This document shows, piece after piece, positions 1-12,100 of a stretch of DNA of 64,000 nucleotides. Origin of the DNA: Vespula vulgaris. Lineage: Eukaryota; Arthropoda; Insecta; Hymenoptera; Vespidae. The translations under genes and the position numbers were made by a program. The notes beneath the pieces are model-generated. The model saw only the letters and a program-made list of their open reading frames with translations, was not told where the DNA came from and made no database searches. The stretch is from positions 12,951,058 to 13,015,057 of the forward strand of contig NC_066587.1 in assembly GCF_905475345.1 (NCBI RefSeq). The letters are read 5' to 3'. Numbering within the stretch: the stretch's first letter is position 1; every line of letters begins with the position of its first letter.

Positions 1-257
1 GAATTAATATTACTTTATTCGTTCTTGTCTCAACGACGACCCTGCTGTCGAATATTGTCTGTCTATCGTAGTCTCTATACTATACTCGACACACATTGTC
101 AAGGTATGATCGGCTGTACCCGAATATTACGAATCGCCTGATGTACCGCGTGACCAATCGATTTCCAATATTTCAGATTCCATATATAAATCTTTTTTTT
201 TCTTCTTTTTTCTTTTCGAATAAAATTTAGCATCGACGTTAAAATATCCATGAACAT

Positions 258-309
<52 letters not shown>
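258..309. repeat. (GA)n microsatellite
   Basis: About 50 bases of near-perfect GA dinucleotide repeat, ending in a short G-rich run. It is a simple sequence repeat. The minus strand gives a Ser-Leu open frame that is an artefact of the dinucleotide. Confidence 0.95.
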
Positions 310-312
<3 letters not shown>

Positions 313-737
313 GGAGGGGATGTCTCGTTTTGATGGTTTAAACATTGTTCGTAATTAATTCACAAATGAGAAATCTGCAGGATCACGAATCGAAACTGTA
401 AGCGGAATTATTCGTACAATGATAGAAAGAGATAGAGAGAGAGGGAGAAAGAGAGAGAGAGAGAGAAAGGGAACGAGAGGAAGGATGGGAGAGATAGAGA
501 AAGAGAGAGACTGAGACTGTGTAGGACACAGGTGCGGGTACGTTTCGATTGATACGAACAAATCGGCCGGGTGTTGTCGAGCTAACGAGCATTTGGTTAT
601 TTGAAAGGCAATTCGCGTGCAATCGATCAAACAATGCGACGTCGACGAGATGATGTAACAGACACAACCTCTGGACCGCGATTAAATCGATCCGAATCTG
701 TTTCGCATTCTTTCTCTTTCTCTCTTTATCTCTTTCG

Positions 738-740
<3 letters not shown>

Positions 741-792
<52 letters not shown>
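741..792. repeat. (TC)n microsatellite
   Basis: About 52 bases of uninterrupted TC repeat, complementary to the GA tracts at 258-309 and 420-513. Confidence 0.95.
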
Positions 793-795
<3 letters not shown>

Positions 796-1340
796 TTTCT
801 TTCGTTTTATATCACAATTATTTTCTCACAAGATTCAGTATTCTTTGATCAACACGTTTTTTTATGTTTTTTTCTTTCTTTTTCTTTTTTTTTTTTTAAG
901 TATTAATGTGGAAAATTTGTAACGATTAGAACGTATAAATTCTTAATACTCTTATAGAATTATTATTAAAAATTTTTGGCTTTTTTGTTTACATGTCACT
1001 GATTGTCTCTTTTTTTCTTTTCTTTTTTATTTTAAGATGTTGAAATAAAAAAGATTTAAAGATATCAAAATGGAAAATTGTAAAACATTAGATCGCATAA
1101 ATTTTGAATATTTCTGTAGAATCTTTATTAAACTTTTTTGATCGACATTATTAAAAATCGAATATAAGAAATTTAGATGAGATTGAGTTATCGATTATTT
1201 TTTCTTTTCTTTTTCTTTTTCTCTGACGTAAGGTAAATAATTAACAATCGGTGCTTATCGTTGAACAAGAAAGATATTCATAAAGATCGATTTTGTTCGT
1301 TCTTGTAGCACTTAATATCCATAGAAATTTGTCTGGAATT

Positions 1341-1619
1341 CTACGAGAGTACGACTTTAGAAGAGAACCATCTGCTGTACGTCGTGGTCCTGCTCCCTTA
1401 GATTCGAGGATTTAAATTCTGATGGATTCCATACGACGGAATTACATCCTACCCCGATTAACTGTGACAAGATCGTTAATTTAAAGTGTAATACTAGACG
1501 TACGATGGAGGCCTCCTTTCGGTAAGATTTATTACAAAGGTCGGTTAATGAAATCGCCTTGGTTGTCCGCTTGATCGAGGATTTCGACGTATCTTCTCCG
1601 TAAATTTCGTCGAACACAT
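1341..1619. other. Unique sequence, no gene recognised
   Basis: A higher-complexity stretch of about 280 bp lies before the compound microsatellite. A minus-strand open frame crosses both, but its first part is repeat translation and the unique part (around 80 residues) matches no family I recognise. There are no convincing splice sites. I see nothing functional in it. Confidence 0.5.
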
Positions 1620-1850
<231 letters not shown>

Positions 1851-2899
1851 CAATTAGAAATTAGGACATGAAATACTTCATTCGAAAGTCCACTTTTATT
1901 TACTTATTTACTTATTTACTTATTTATTTATATATTTCGACTTTTCTCTTTTAGATAGGAATTATTTTATCGATTATTAATTATTCAACATTTTTTTTTC
2001 ATTATTTTACAAAATGTAAGAAAACCGTAGCGTGTAGACGAACGTCAGACCGGTCTGTGAGTAGTAAACGATTAATTAGGTAATTAATCGATTCGTTAGC
2101 GACGCAAAGAAACGTTTTCATATATGCATAGGTATAGTATCCCTGTGTGTATAGTTTTGAGCTAATTAGACTGTGAAAAGCAAACTCGTGGAAGAGGAAA
2201 GGGAAAATACATACATCATAGGTGTCAACAGAGTAACTTTCGAGAACGTTTTGGGAACGTGAACCTGTCGATGTTTCAAGCTGCATACTATCATTTTCAA
2301 TTATATTATCTCGTCGTGTTATTACAGACTTTAGGTACGTACGTATGTAACGTTTATTATGAAAATTACTTTATATTACATCGTTATATGTATGTCGAGA
2401 TTAAACGAGACAAAAATTCTCGAGTAAAAGCTCGTTTATATTTTTACGATAAGACCACATGTTATACGTGTGTACCGATTTTTTTCTTTTCTTTTTTTTT
2501 TCCTTTTTTTTAGTCAAGTCGATTCGAAAAGAAGGAAGGATTCGTTATCTCGGTTTAGAGCATGTTTATCGTTCGTTCGAAGAAAGAAAAAGAAAGAAAA
2601 AAAAAAAGAAAATAGAATTCCCACGTCTTATTTATATCGGTCTTGAGAAAGGCAAGTTTTGTTTTTCTTTCTTTGTTCGGATATTGGAGGAATGGTTCGC
2701 ATAGGGATTAACATTGCCGAGGTCAGAGATAGCTTTTGTTCACTTTCATTTCGGTTCTCCATAGGGATGGGGTTAGAAAACGTCGTTGTGGAAAGATAAT
2801 AAAGGAAAAGGATATACGAGCGAACTCCTAAAGAAGATTCTTCGTACAATTGTAGAGATATAAACGCATCTACGTATGTGCATACTTGCACACAAGTAT

Positions 2900-2901
<2 letters not shown>

Positions 2902-2936
<35 letters not shown>
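2902..2936. repeat. (CA)n microsatellite
   Basis: About 35 bases of uninterrupted CA dinucleotide. Confidence 0.95.
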
Positions 2937-2939
<3 letters not shown>

Positions 2940-3000
2940 GAGAACATTTATACGCAAAAGAAAGAAGAAAGAAGTAAACGGGTGCATATATATATATTTT

Positions 3001-3027
3001 CATCGTCGTCGTCGTCGTCGTCGTCGT
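3001..3027. repeat. (TCG)n triplet microsatellite
   Basis: Eight or nine consecutive TCG triplets. The minus strand reads as a poly-Asp run inside a 60-codon frame, but the surrounding frame is not protein-like. A CpG-bearing triplet run kept intact fits the undepleted CpG of the window. Confidence 0.9.
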
Positions 3028-4951
3028 ACGTCTCCTCCAACTTCGTTGGCTTTCCCTTTGTTTTTCTTTTTCCCTTTTGACTCGTGCCAGTCGAGAAGGG
3101 CGAACGCGAACGACCGAGGAAACGGCACAAAGAACGTTATACGCGTTTTCCTCTACCGTCTCTGAGCGTTGCCTACCGATTGTTTTTATAAGTCACTCAA
3201 TGCTCACGTACTATACACTATATATGCATGTATATTCGTATACCCTTTAAACTCAACCCGTCGTCTTCTTACTACTTTACCAATGCTGTCTTTTTCGCGA
3301 CAATTTCACTTTTAGAGACGATTATCGTTCATTATAATTCATTAATGGAATCACGTGATTGAACGTATCCAACAAAAAATTCGTTCATTAACGAACCGCG
3401 TTATATACTTTCCAAATAATACCGATGCGGTAAGAAACACAGGAGTGAAATCATTTCTCGAAAGAAACGACGAATACGTTCTGTACTAATTCGACATACA
3501 TAATCTCGCTTTATGCAAGAAGAATTAATAATAGATCGTTCGATATTTAACTCAACGATTTGCAATTATTGCGAGGTATAAAATATCGATCAGAAAGAGG
3601 AATTAATAAAAGATACATCGATTAATTAACATTAATAATAGTAACAGTCTGACAGAACGTTTTGTTAATTTTATCACTGATAGTAAAACATTTCGAGATA
3701 CTTCTTTTTTTCCTTTTTCTTACAAATTTTCGAGCGAAGAAATTTGTAATCGAGTCTCGTACCGTTTCTCGAAAAACTTTTCGTAAATGACTAACACCAA
3801 CCGTAATCCTCTTTCTCCTCTTTGGCTATGCCTATTGTTATAATAAAGCCGTGAAAAGGAATTATACCTCCGATCGAAATCCAATTCCTCGTTCTGTAGT
3901 TTCCGCGATTGGCAGGCAAGTGGACGCTCAATTGCTCGCTCGTGTCGAGTTCGCGCGTTAATTGATTGGATTTCTTATCGAAACTTTCTTTCCCTCGATT
4001 GCTTCCCTTCACCCTTTTCCCCCCACGCTTACTACCGTCCTCTTCGTCCCTACTCTCTGTTCCCTATCGCCTACCCCCACCCTTCTCTTCTTTTTCTCTT
4101 CGTATCAGCCGTAGTAATAAGTACGAGGAGGTGTAGAGGGAAGAGGAGGAGGACCTGGTAGAGAGGAGAACGAATTACTTTGGACGAATCCGAACGATTT
4201 CTAAGGTTAACGACTACGTTGAAAACAATTCGTCTGGCTTGTGTCTGAGTGTTGCACGTCTCTTTCTCACCTTATTCCCGACTACCCTCTGTTTCGTTGT
4301 GAGATGTTACCGTGTTCGCTCGAAATCGTTAAGCCCTCATTAAGCTACCTCGAAAACTTCGACGAGGAAATCTTATTCGATTCGATTATCGTCTTCCTCA
4401 TCGTAAGTTTTCTTTTTTCACCTCTTCACGTTTCCCTTTTTATAATCGAATTCATCGATCACTTATTATCCCTTTTTGTTTTTTTCCCGTTTCTTTTTTC
4501 TCTCTCTCTCTCTCTTTTTTTTTTACGTGCATAAACATCGTCAGAACGTCGTTTTAGTTTTATTACTTTTTTCCCTTTTTTTTTTCTTTTTTTTTTTTTT
4601 AAATCGACGGCGAGATATAGAAATGAAAGAGGATTTTTTTTTACGGAGGTAAATTACGTGAACGATAATGGTTAATGAACGGTTATTAATTTTATCTTTT
4701 GATAACCAGGATCTTTCGTCGTCTTTTTATCTTTCAATTAGATAGTTCTTTCTTTTTCATTTTCTTTTTCCCAAAGTCGAGTCTCGACGTTTCTCACTTT
4801 ACGGATAGATTTTCTATCAGTAATAAATAGAAAATTTTCCGAGCACGTCGTCGATCCTTTAATTACCTTTGATAACGTTCCGTTAAATTTTTTTCCTGGT
4901 GAACAAAAAGGATGACGTAGAAGATAAAAGAAAAAGTTGTGAGAAAAGAAG

Positions 4952-4956
<5 letters not shown>

Positions 4957-4991
<35 letters not shown>

Positions 4992-4999
4992 AGAGAGAC
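4957..4999. repeat. (GA)n microsatellite
   Basis: About 40 bases of GA repeat with one A-rich interruption. It produces an Arg-Glu stretch in a 143-codon plus-strand frame (4,899-5,330). The C-terminal part of that frame is of normal complexity but matches no family I recognise. Confidence 0.9.
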
Positions 5000-5330
5000 T
5001 TACGAATCTGATGGACGAAGTCGTCGTCTTTGGAGCTTTAGGACACGTCGTCATTTCGTTCGAAGCAAAGAAAGGATAAAAGAGAAGAGAAAAGTCGCGC
5101 GTGTCGGTGAGATTAAGCGGGGCACAAATCATCGGAGAATGGTGTATGTTGTTGGTGATATGGTGTTGGTAGTATTGGTGTTGGTTGGTAGCTTGTTCGA
5201 CTGCAGTTACCTACTCGAGGGACAAGAATTCTCGACTCGAATTCTAAGGCACAGAGCCGTATACTCAGGCCAATTGCTTTTCCTTGACTTCGAGTCATCT
5301 CGAGCATGCTCGCTCGTTTTTCACGATTAG

Positions 5331-6340
5331 CGTTATTTTTTTAATACTATTTTTCATTTTTCGTCTCTTTCTTCTTTTTCTTTCTCTCTCTTTTTTTTTA
5401 TTTTTCTTGTAACTTATATTCCATTCTTTCCTCTCCTTTTTTATTTAAGCAAGGCACTATATGCGTAAATATTTCAAAATCGTTTTCTCGATTATTTACC
5501 CCAGCCCATCGAATTATATCAATGTTTAAATAAAGATTATTTTACAATCGATTTGTTTTTTCCATCGTTATTTATTTGTTAATCTATATAATATTATATC
5601 ATGTTATATTTTGTTGTTTCATCTTTAGAAAATAATTTCAATGCTGTTGCTCTGTACCGTCTATTGTTGTCTCCTTTATCAACGCATCTCAGAACTGTAA
5701 TAAACTAATGTATCTCTCTTTCTCTTTCTCTTTGTCTCTATCTTCTTGAATTAATTAACAAGAATCTTGAACATTAAGCAAAGAAGCTCTGATATCATGA
5801 CTACGAAGAAAGATAGAGATTCGAAGGAAGGAAACTCAAAATTCGATTAGTACTCGACATTACAATATCTCAGCACCTTCTTCTTCATCTTCTTCAGTGG
5901 CGAGAGAGCGGAAGCATTAGAGTTAATCCACCAAGTTATTCCGTTCTCGATGCCTAGAACTTCCCTCTCTCTCTCACTCTCTCTTTCTCTCTTCGGTGAT
6001 CCGATTAAGGTCGACTTAATATACTCGAGACGGCGAATTCAGACTTCGCGTGTTATTAATATATACATGTAGATATACATATACATATATTTGTATATAT
6101 ATGTATATATAATATATATATATATTTCTATATAGAGAAGATATGGTCGTGCCGGATGTACATAATTTCCGGCTGAACTCTCAGAGCTCTCTCTCATCGA
6201 AAACGATATCGGCTCGTAAAAGTTTTGAGCTCTTGGAAGAAGGAGGAGAATTACGATGAGAAATTTGCGTTGGAAATGGGAAATGTTTTGGAGGATAGAC
6301 AAGGATCGGCAGACGACCGGCTTACGATCGGCTGCACTAT
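5331..6340. other. Non-coding AT-rich DNA
   Basis: T-rich and AT-rich unique sequence with a short TC run near 5,965-5,995 and a TATA-rich block at 6,055-6,135. No open frame here is protein-like and no RNA gene is visible. Confidence 0.7.
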
Positions 6341-6383
6341 TCTCTTTCTCTCTCTTTCTCTCTCTCTCTCTCTCTATCTCTCT
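6341..6383. repeat. (TC)n microsatellite
   Basis: Imperfect TC repeat of about 40 bases followed by TCTA words. Confidence 0.9.
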
Positions 6384-6796
6384 CCCTACCTCTATCTATC
6401 TATGGATTATCTATACCCCAAGCATTGTATGCGAGAGCATAACAACAGTAGGAGGGAACATTTGCATAGGTCCACCGTACGTCGGTTGGCAAGCAAATGC
6501 GAGGGCTACGAGTTCGCATAACTCGAAATATCGATGACACTTCGACTCTGAAGTACTTACAGTTCAATGGATCTATTCGTGTAAATTGCACGTATATATT
6601 CGTTCAATTCGATATTACGTTACTCATTCGTTTCGTCCTTTTCAAAGTTTCAACGTAAGTTGTTAACGCAGTAACGTAAGTAATTATAATAATTATATTT
6701 GCGAGTAGAAGATAAATTGATTTACATTTATAATATAGTAGATTGCATAGCATTGATTATATCAAATATTTACGAGCAGTGTTTTCGGGTCGGATA

Positions 6797-6814
6797 AGAG
6801 AGACAGAGAGAGAC

Positions 6815-6853
<39 letters not shown>

Positions 6854-6957
6854 AAAGAGAACAAACATTTTCGGTAGGGTCAAAGTTCGAAATCTCGAAG
6901 GTGTTTACGGGAGCACTCGGTACCGTGGTGATTGCGAGAGAATTTTGTAGGCAAGCT

Positions 6958-6994
<37 letters not shown>

Positions 6995-7010
6995 CTTTCT
7001 GTCTCTCTGT
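6797..7010. repeat. Opposed (GA)n and (TC)n pair flanking about 100 bp
   Basis: An imperfect GA tract with interspersed GACA words (about 6,797-6,856) and a TC tract with interspersed TGTC words (about 6,957-7,010) lie 100 bp apart and are reverse complements, including their interruptions. The intervening sequence is unique. Together they form an imperfect long inverted repeat. The single open frame on the minus strand that crosses it is repeat translation at both ends. Confidence 0.8.
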
Positions 7011-7819
7011 GTATATATGTTCTTGGAACATTCCACGGGCCGGAAAGTAAAGGGCCGGCCCAGCCAGAATATAGCAGGTGCTAGTCCGGGCTAGAATGTG
7101 AAGTGGAAGGAGAGCACACTTAACACTGATTGCGAGTACGTATTATGGACTGCGAGATGCACTGTGCAGACCGAGATAGAGATAGAGCCAAGTGTGGGTG
7201 GGAAAAGAGATAGGAAAACGCAGTTGCATCGTGTTGTTCTCTATCTCTATTTCTATCTCTTTCTCTCTCCCTCTTTTTCTCTTGCTCTTTCTCGGCTACG
7301 ACAGGGCCAACGCTGATCCTTTCTTCCTTTTGCCCTTTCCGGTGTTCTTGAGCACGTGCGCGAGTACCCACACACCCGATATATACCTACTGCTACACGG
7401 TCTCTGTACATATTTGGTACGCATTAATATGTATGCCGAGCTAAGAACGCGTTGGCTTTCGTTTGCAGAGGATATAACGTGGAGTAACGGCGTTCGGTGA
7501 AGCTTCCCCGGATGATCCCGAATGCGGTTGGTACCTACATTTGTTTGTTTCCCTTAAACATCGAGGATATCGAATAGGATCGATTTTCTTCTGAGGGCTT
7601 TGCATCGGGGTAACGATCGTTAAGAAATACCTACTGAATCATTTTCTTTCATTGTTCGAAGAGAATAAAGGATGTTTTTATTTGTTATCGGGGATACGCT
7701 TACGAATGCAAACGAATTAAAACTCGGCCTTTAATTTATATTGAGATACATCGTTGACGTTTGCGAAAGGTCCGTCGAATGGTTTGAGAGAGAACAAGAA
7801 GATAAAGAAAGTAAAAAAA

Positions 7820-7852
7820 GGAAAGAAAGAAAGAAAGAAAGAAAGAAAGAAA
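7820..7852. repeat. (GAAA)n tetranucleotide repeat
   Basis: About eight GAAA units in a purine-only tract. Confidence 0.9.
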
Positions 7853-8743
7853 CAATGACAACTGTTTCGTGCCTACGGCCATGAAGGGGGTTGATTGTAT
7901 CTTCCCAAGCTTTTCTACCGCGACTTTTCTTAATTAGTTCCTTCGTTTCTCGATGAGTGTTCGTACGCGTGTTTCGATTGAGTATTCTTCGATTTCTCAT
8001 CTATTTCTTTCTTTTTTATTTATTCGTTTGTTTGTCCGTTCGTTTTTCCTTTTTTCTTTCTTCCCCATTTCCTTCTCTATATACTTTCAATCCAAACGTT
8101 TCAATTAGTAGAGAAATCGTATATCAGAAATCGTGCGAGAAGGTTGCTTTATTACTTGCAGTATTCTTTCTTCAATCTATTCGTATTATTTAACAATTTC
8201 TATAACATATATAATGAAAGTTCGTATTTAAAAAAAATAACAAAAAAAAAAAAGAGAAGAAAAGAAAAGAGAAAGTTGCGTTGAAAGCTAGAAAATATTA
8301 GTCAACTGCGTGGACTACGGAGTTTCGTTCTCGTTGCCTGTAATTTCTGCGAGATTAAATGCGTTTTACGCAAATTACCGGGCTATTCATTCGTTCGTTC
8401 ATTTTTCATATGCTAGACGTGTCATATATGTGAATGTATACACACACACATCATACATATATATCTACTTATATAATATCTATACATTTCTCGCACGCGT
8501 TTCGTGCGGCCAGTTTTATACATACCTCCTCTGCACCCTCTCCTTCATCATCATCGTGTCTATCTCTCAACGCGTACATACGTATTCTGCGATTTGAAGG
8601 GACAAGCTCGATCGTGCTTTTCCCACCGAAGTGACGAAGCCGAAAGCAGCTTTCTTCCTAACGTGGGAACACGATCACGGGGATGAGCCCTACGTTTTTT
8701 CCCTTCTGTCTCTCGTTCTTTCTTTCTTTCTCTTTCTCTCTTG

Positions 8744-8775
<32 letters not shown>

Positions 8776-8958
8776 CTTTCTATCTTCTTTCGTCTCCCTC
8801 ATTTTTATCCTCGTCCCACGCACGAGTCACAGCGATTAGAATAAGAAAGAAGCGGAGGCTTACGCCTTGGTTTGCTCGAACCACGCAAAACGCTCACTTG
8901 AAATCCAAAGGGGACGAGAAAGACTATATGTGTACGTTTGCGCCTGCACATGTGTGAG

Positions 8959-8959
8959 C

Positions 8960-8991
<32 letters not shown>

Positions 8992-9001
8992 AAGAGAGAG
9001 A
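8959..9001. repeat. (TG)n-(GA)n compound microsatellite
   Basis: A short TG run passes directly into a GA run with one AAA interruption. Confidence 0.9.
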
Positions 9002-10074
9002 CAATGAAAAGAGGTACTAAATTTTGCAGGATAGACGGTTGGATATCCCACGGTGCAATACTTACCTTACGTTTTGCATTATATGGGTGTCTGTTTTTGA
9101 AAACCTACGAAGTCTCCTTTTCTTTCTGTTTCTTTTTCTTTTTTATTCTTATTTTTATTTTTATGCCTTTTTTTTCGGTAATTCTTTCTTTGTAAGAATT
9201 TTGTGAAAATTTTACGAATTTTTCATATCGTAGGGTTTACATAGAGATATTTCATGAGACGATTAGAGTAGCATCGTTTTGATAGATTTAAGATTCTTAA
9301 AATAGTTTTAATTGTTAAAACAATGAATAAAAAATGAGAAACAGTAGAGAATTAGTAGGATTACTTTAAAGAATTTTTGAAGAATCAAACGTCACCTGAG
9401 ACGCTTCAAATTCATCGAGAGAAGGACGTTCGAAAGTTGTTTCTATCGTCTTATTTTTTCTCGAAATTTTTGAAGATCCTTTTAAGAGAATTCGAGCAAG
9501 GAGATAGACACGTCTGAAAGGTTAAAACCTTCAAGAGTTGCTTCATAAAAAAAGTTATATTAGTAGTTAATCGTCGTAATTGATTAAATAAAGTAGGTAA
9601 ATAAAGTGGGGAAGAGTTATCAAGGCTAATAATTGAAGCGTTAAATTTGAAGAAGTTTCCTAATTAATGAACGATTATAGTTGACGAATCAACAGTCGAG
9701 TGGAATAAAATTAACGTCAATAAGTCTACATAAGTTTGTTGTTAATCATGAATTAATATTTATCCCGAAAGAATACGACTCGAAAGTTTCTTTTCTTTTC
9801 TTCATCATTTAAACCTTACGGAGAAACAGAATAACGAGGGATAAGTTTTAATCGACTCTCTCGGTGTTCTATCATCTGTAGTACTGCAAAGATAAACGAA
9901 TACCAATTGCTCGTTGGCACGTGTTACCAAGCACGTTGCAAAGTGTAACTTGCTACGCTTAGCGTGATTTACGGGATTATCGGTAGGTACTTCGTCTCTA
10001 GGGCCAGTATACCGCTTGTCACGTCCCTTTGGACAGCTCTCTATACCAGGGGAGAAGGGTTGGAACCTTTATAC

Positions 10075-10075
<1 letters not shown>

Positions 10076-10118
<43 letters not shown>

Positions 10119-10206
10119 ATCTCTTTCTCTCTTTCTCTCTGTCTTTCTCTCTGTCCATGTCTCTCTGTCTCTATCGCTATCTCTATCTCTATCTCTGTCT
10201 CTCACT
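10076..10206. repeat. (TC)n tract with TA and TG interruptions
   Basis: About 130 bases of pyrimidine-rich dinucleotide repeat. The first 35 bases are pure TC and the rest carry CTAT and CTGT variants. All three plus-strand frames through it are open because neither TCT nor CTC words contain a stop, which explains the overlapping Ser-Leu open frames. Confidence 0.95.
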
Positions 10207-11461
10207 CATTCTCGTAGCCACGGGATTCGGTTAAATAATTGAAAGCCTCGATTTAGAGCCCCGACGTACTCGCCACGTGCGCTCGCGCGCATTCGTATAA
10301 GTAACGATCGTTTGGGCGTGAACAGAAGGTTCTCCTTGCGCATTATACATCGCATAGATCGTGTGAAATATAATAAATAAATGGAAATATAATAGAGTTA
10401 TATGTATTTCACGTTATACAAACATTGTTATCATTTTTGTTACCATAGTGTTACGAATAAATATCGTCATATTTTATTTTTAATTATATAAAAGTAATAG
10501 AAATGCTATTAGGATATAAAATCGAGATTAATCGAATATCTTTAACAAGTAAGCGTATCATATAAGCTATACATTATAGCTGTATTTATGAAATATGGGA
10601 AATGATACTTTTTTGTTGATAATGAAATAAAAGTAGAGGAAATTTAAAATACTTAAGATTTTTCTTTTCTTTTTTTTTCATCTGTTTTATAACTCTTTTT
10701 TAGAAATAGTTCTTTTTCCTTTTTATCGTTAAAATCGACCAACATATTTGTGGTTTCAGTTTTAGATTACTCACCCGGTATATATATACGATATATATAT
10801 ATACGAGTATACATATATATATATACGAATAAAATATTTGTATGTGTACTCAATGTCGATCTTTTTGGCTTGTTATGATACGCGTAATATGCGCTTACGG
10901 ATCAACGAAGCGCAATACGTTTGATTTCTATAATCGAATCATACGAGAGCGTGTAAACGATTTCATGTATGCGATTTTAATTTTCCCTCTTTCTCTTTCA
11001 CATACGCGCGTACATACACGTACACGCACGTACATATTTTCTACTAATTTTTTCACTTTTTTTAAATTTATTTATTTATTAAAAATGTTCTTCTATTGGT
11101 TTGACCGCTCATATAACGCAACATGTACAGCTCGTAGTACTTTTATAGTTATTGAACGGACTCGATCGTATTACCCAAAGGTTCTTCTCTTTCTCATTTT
11201 TGTTTATTCATTTTACGAGGGTTTCCGTATTTTTCTGTGACGTTACGTTACAACGTTACTTTCATTAAATTTTCATTTTAGTTTCCATAAATATCTCTCT
11301 TTTATTACGTTCTTCTCGATAAAATATTTGTTTCCGAAATTTTTTATTTCTCTTTTTATTCTTTTTTCCCTTTCTCTTTTAATATTCTCTTTCCTTTATT
11401 TATATCAAATATGGTAAAGAATATAGCAGAATATTCCTAGACTAGTTTATTTCTCTCATAA
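10207..11461. other. AT-rich unique DNA
   Basis: A short GC-richer stretch (10,255-10,330) is followed by AT-rich DNA. TATATA words with CG interruptions lie at 10,778-10,830, next to CACCCGGTATA at about 10,773. That motif resembles, in reverse complement, the ACAGGGTG-like ends noted near 31,572 and 36,679, so this may be a remnant repeat end. No gene is recognised. Confidence 0.6.
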
Positions 11462-11497
11462 TATATAAAACCAGCTCAGGTTTATTTAAAATCAGTC
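11462..11497 (+). promoter_or_regulatory. Candidate TATA + initiator core promoter
   Basis: TATAAAA starts at 11,464 and TCAGTC lies at 11,492-11,497. The A of TCAGTC (11,494) is 30 bases from the first T of the TATA box. Established knowledge: the arthropod initiator consensus is TCAKTY and the TATA box normally sits about 30 bases upstream of the start. I see no downstream promoter element at the expected offset. The next ATG (11,513) opens only a 15-codon frame. A GC-richer island follows at once. In AT-rich DNA such pairs also arise by chance, so this is suggestive only. Confidence 0.25.
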
Positions 11498-11548
11498 CGT
11501 AATATTCGTCTTATGAGGGAGAAAAGAAACGATAAGTTCGAAGACGTT

Positions 11549-11569
11549 GTTGAAACGTAACGTTTCAAC
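11549..11569. repeat. Near-perfect palindrome, 10-bp arms
   Basis: GTTGAAACGT and ACGTTTCAAC are exact reverse complements separated by one A. It may be a protein-binding palindrome or the tip of a hairpin. It lies about 55 bases after the candidate start site at 11,494. Confidence 0.7.
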
Positions 11570-12100
11570 GACATAACGCAAACGAGTGCGCAAAGGTATC
11601 TTGCACTTTTTCGCGGGAGGTCGCGTTTTCTCCCCCTTAAAGGCGGCGCATCGCAGACGGCATTATCCACTTATAAAAGCGTGGCGCCGGAAGAGAAAGG
11701 GCCGTGAAAGGGCATCGTCGCCGTTTCATTCCCTCGTTGACGGCAGGTGCCGCTGCGAGATTTCATATTTGTGAAACGATCGTAACGCCCTGTCGTGCGA
11801 TCGAGAGAAAGAGGAGAGAGAGGGAGAGAGAGAGAAGAGAAAGGGAGGAGGATAGAGTGAGCGAAGCGAGACAGACCCTCTCTTTGTGCAGCCTCGAAAT
11901 AAAAAGAACAAACCTCGCGTCGTTTCCGCCTTCGTGGCTAGACGCTACCTTTTGTTGTATCGAAAAGAATCCCCGATACGTTCGCGCAACTCGCGTGTTT
12001 TCCACCCTTCACGAAAGATCCCATGAAGAGGATCTTAAACCGGGCCAAAATTCGCCAAAATTCGCCAAAATTCACCGAAATATGCCGATGGTACGTAACG
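11570..12100. other. GC-richer island
   Basis: This stretch contrasts with its AT-rich surroundings: many GGCG, GCCG and CGCG words at 11,610-11,780, a short GA tract at 11,805-11,850, then more GC-rich sequence to about 12,050. A second TATA-like word, TATAAAAG, occurs at 11,672-11,679. Several open frames of 60-135 codons cross it on both strands, none recognisable. It could be a promoter-proximal or untranslated region, or a regulatory element. Confidence 0.4.
12044..12083. repeat. Short period-10 tandem repeat
   Basis: GCCAAAATTC occurs three times in direct succession, followed by a diverged fourth unit. It is a minor minisatellite. Confidence 0.85.

Larger units (their letters stand above)
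1..1340. other. Non-coding AT-rich DNA with GA/TC microsatellites
   Basis: No gene is visible here. The stretch alternates unique AT-rich DNA with purine or pyrimidine dinucleotide repeats: pure (GA)n at about 258-309, an imperfect GA tract at 420-513, and pure (TC)n at 741-792. Long T-rich runs follow near 870-900 and 1,000-1,035. Open frames across this part translate only to Ser-Leu or Arg-Glu strings from the repeats and are not treated as genes. The GA tract and the downstream TC tract are mutually complementary, so a transcript through both could fold back. Confidence 0.8.
1851..4950. other. Non-coding DNA with TG/CA and TCG repeats
   Basis: Unique AT-rich DNA with a short TTAC/TTAT repeat at about 1,897-1,931, a (CA)n run at 2,902-2,936 and a perfect (TCG)n triplet run at 3,001-3,027. 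T-rich runs occur near 2,480-2,512 and 4,570-4,600. The stretch 3,160-4,240 is the least repetitive and holds no open frame of interest. A 97-codon plus-strand frame at 4,241-4,534 ends in Ser-Leu repeat and matches no family I know. Confidence 0.7.
7011..10075. other. Unique DNA with scattered microsatellites, no gene
   Basis: Higher-GC sequence at about 7,030-7,110 contains the perfect 10-base palindrome GGGCCGGCCC at 7,052-7,061. Repeats: TC/TA words at 7,235-7,290, (GAAA)n at 7,820-7,852, a TC-rich tract at 8,700-8,790, and joined (TG)n-(GA)n at 8,959-9,001. The stretch 9,200-9,950 is plain AT-rich unique DNA in which I see nothing. All open frames are short or repeat-derived. Confidence 0.7.

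Noticed and set aside
10076..10242. Leucine/serine-rich proteins
   Set aside because: All such frames, here and elsewhere, are translations of (TC)n, which has no stop codon in any frame, so several frames are open together.
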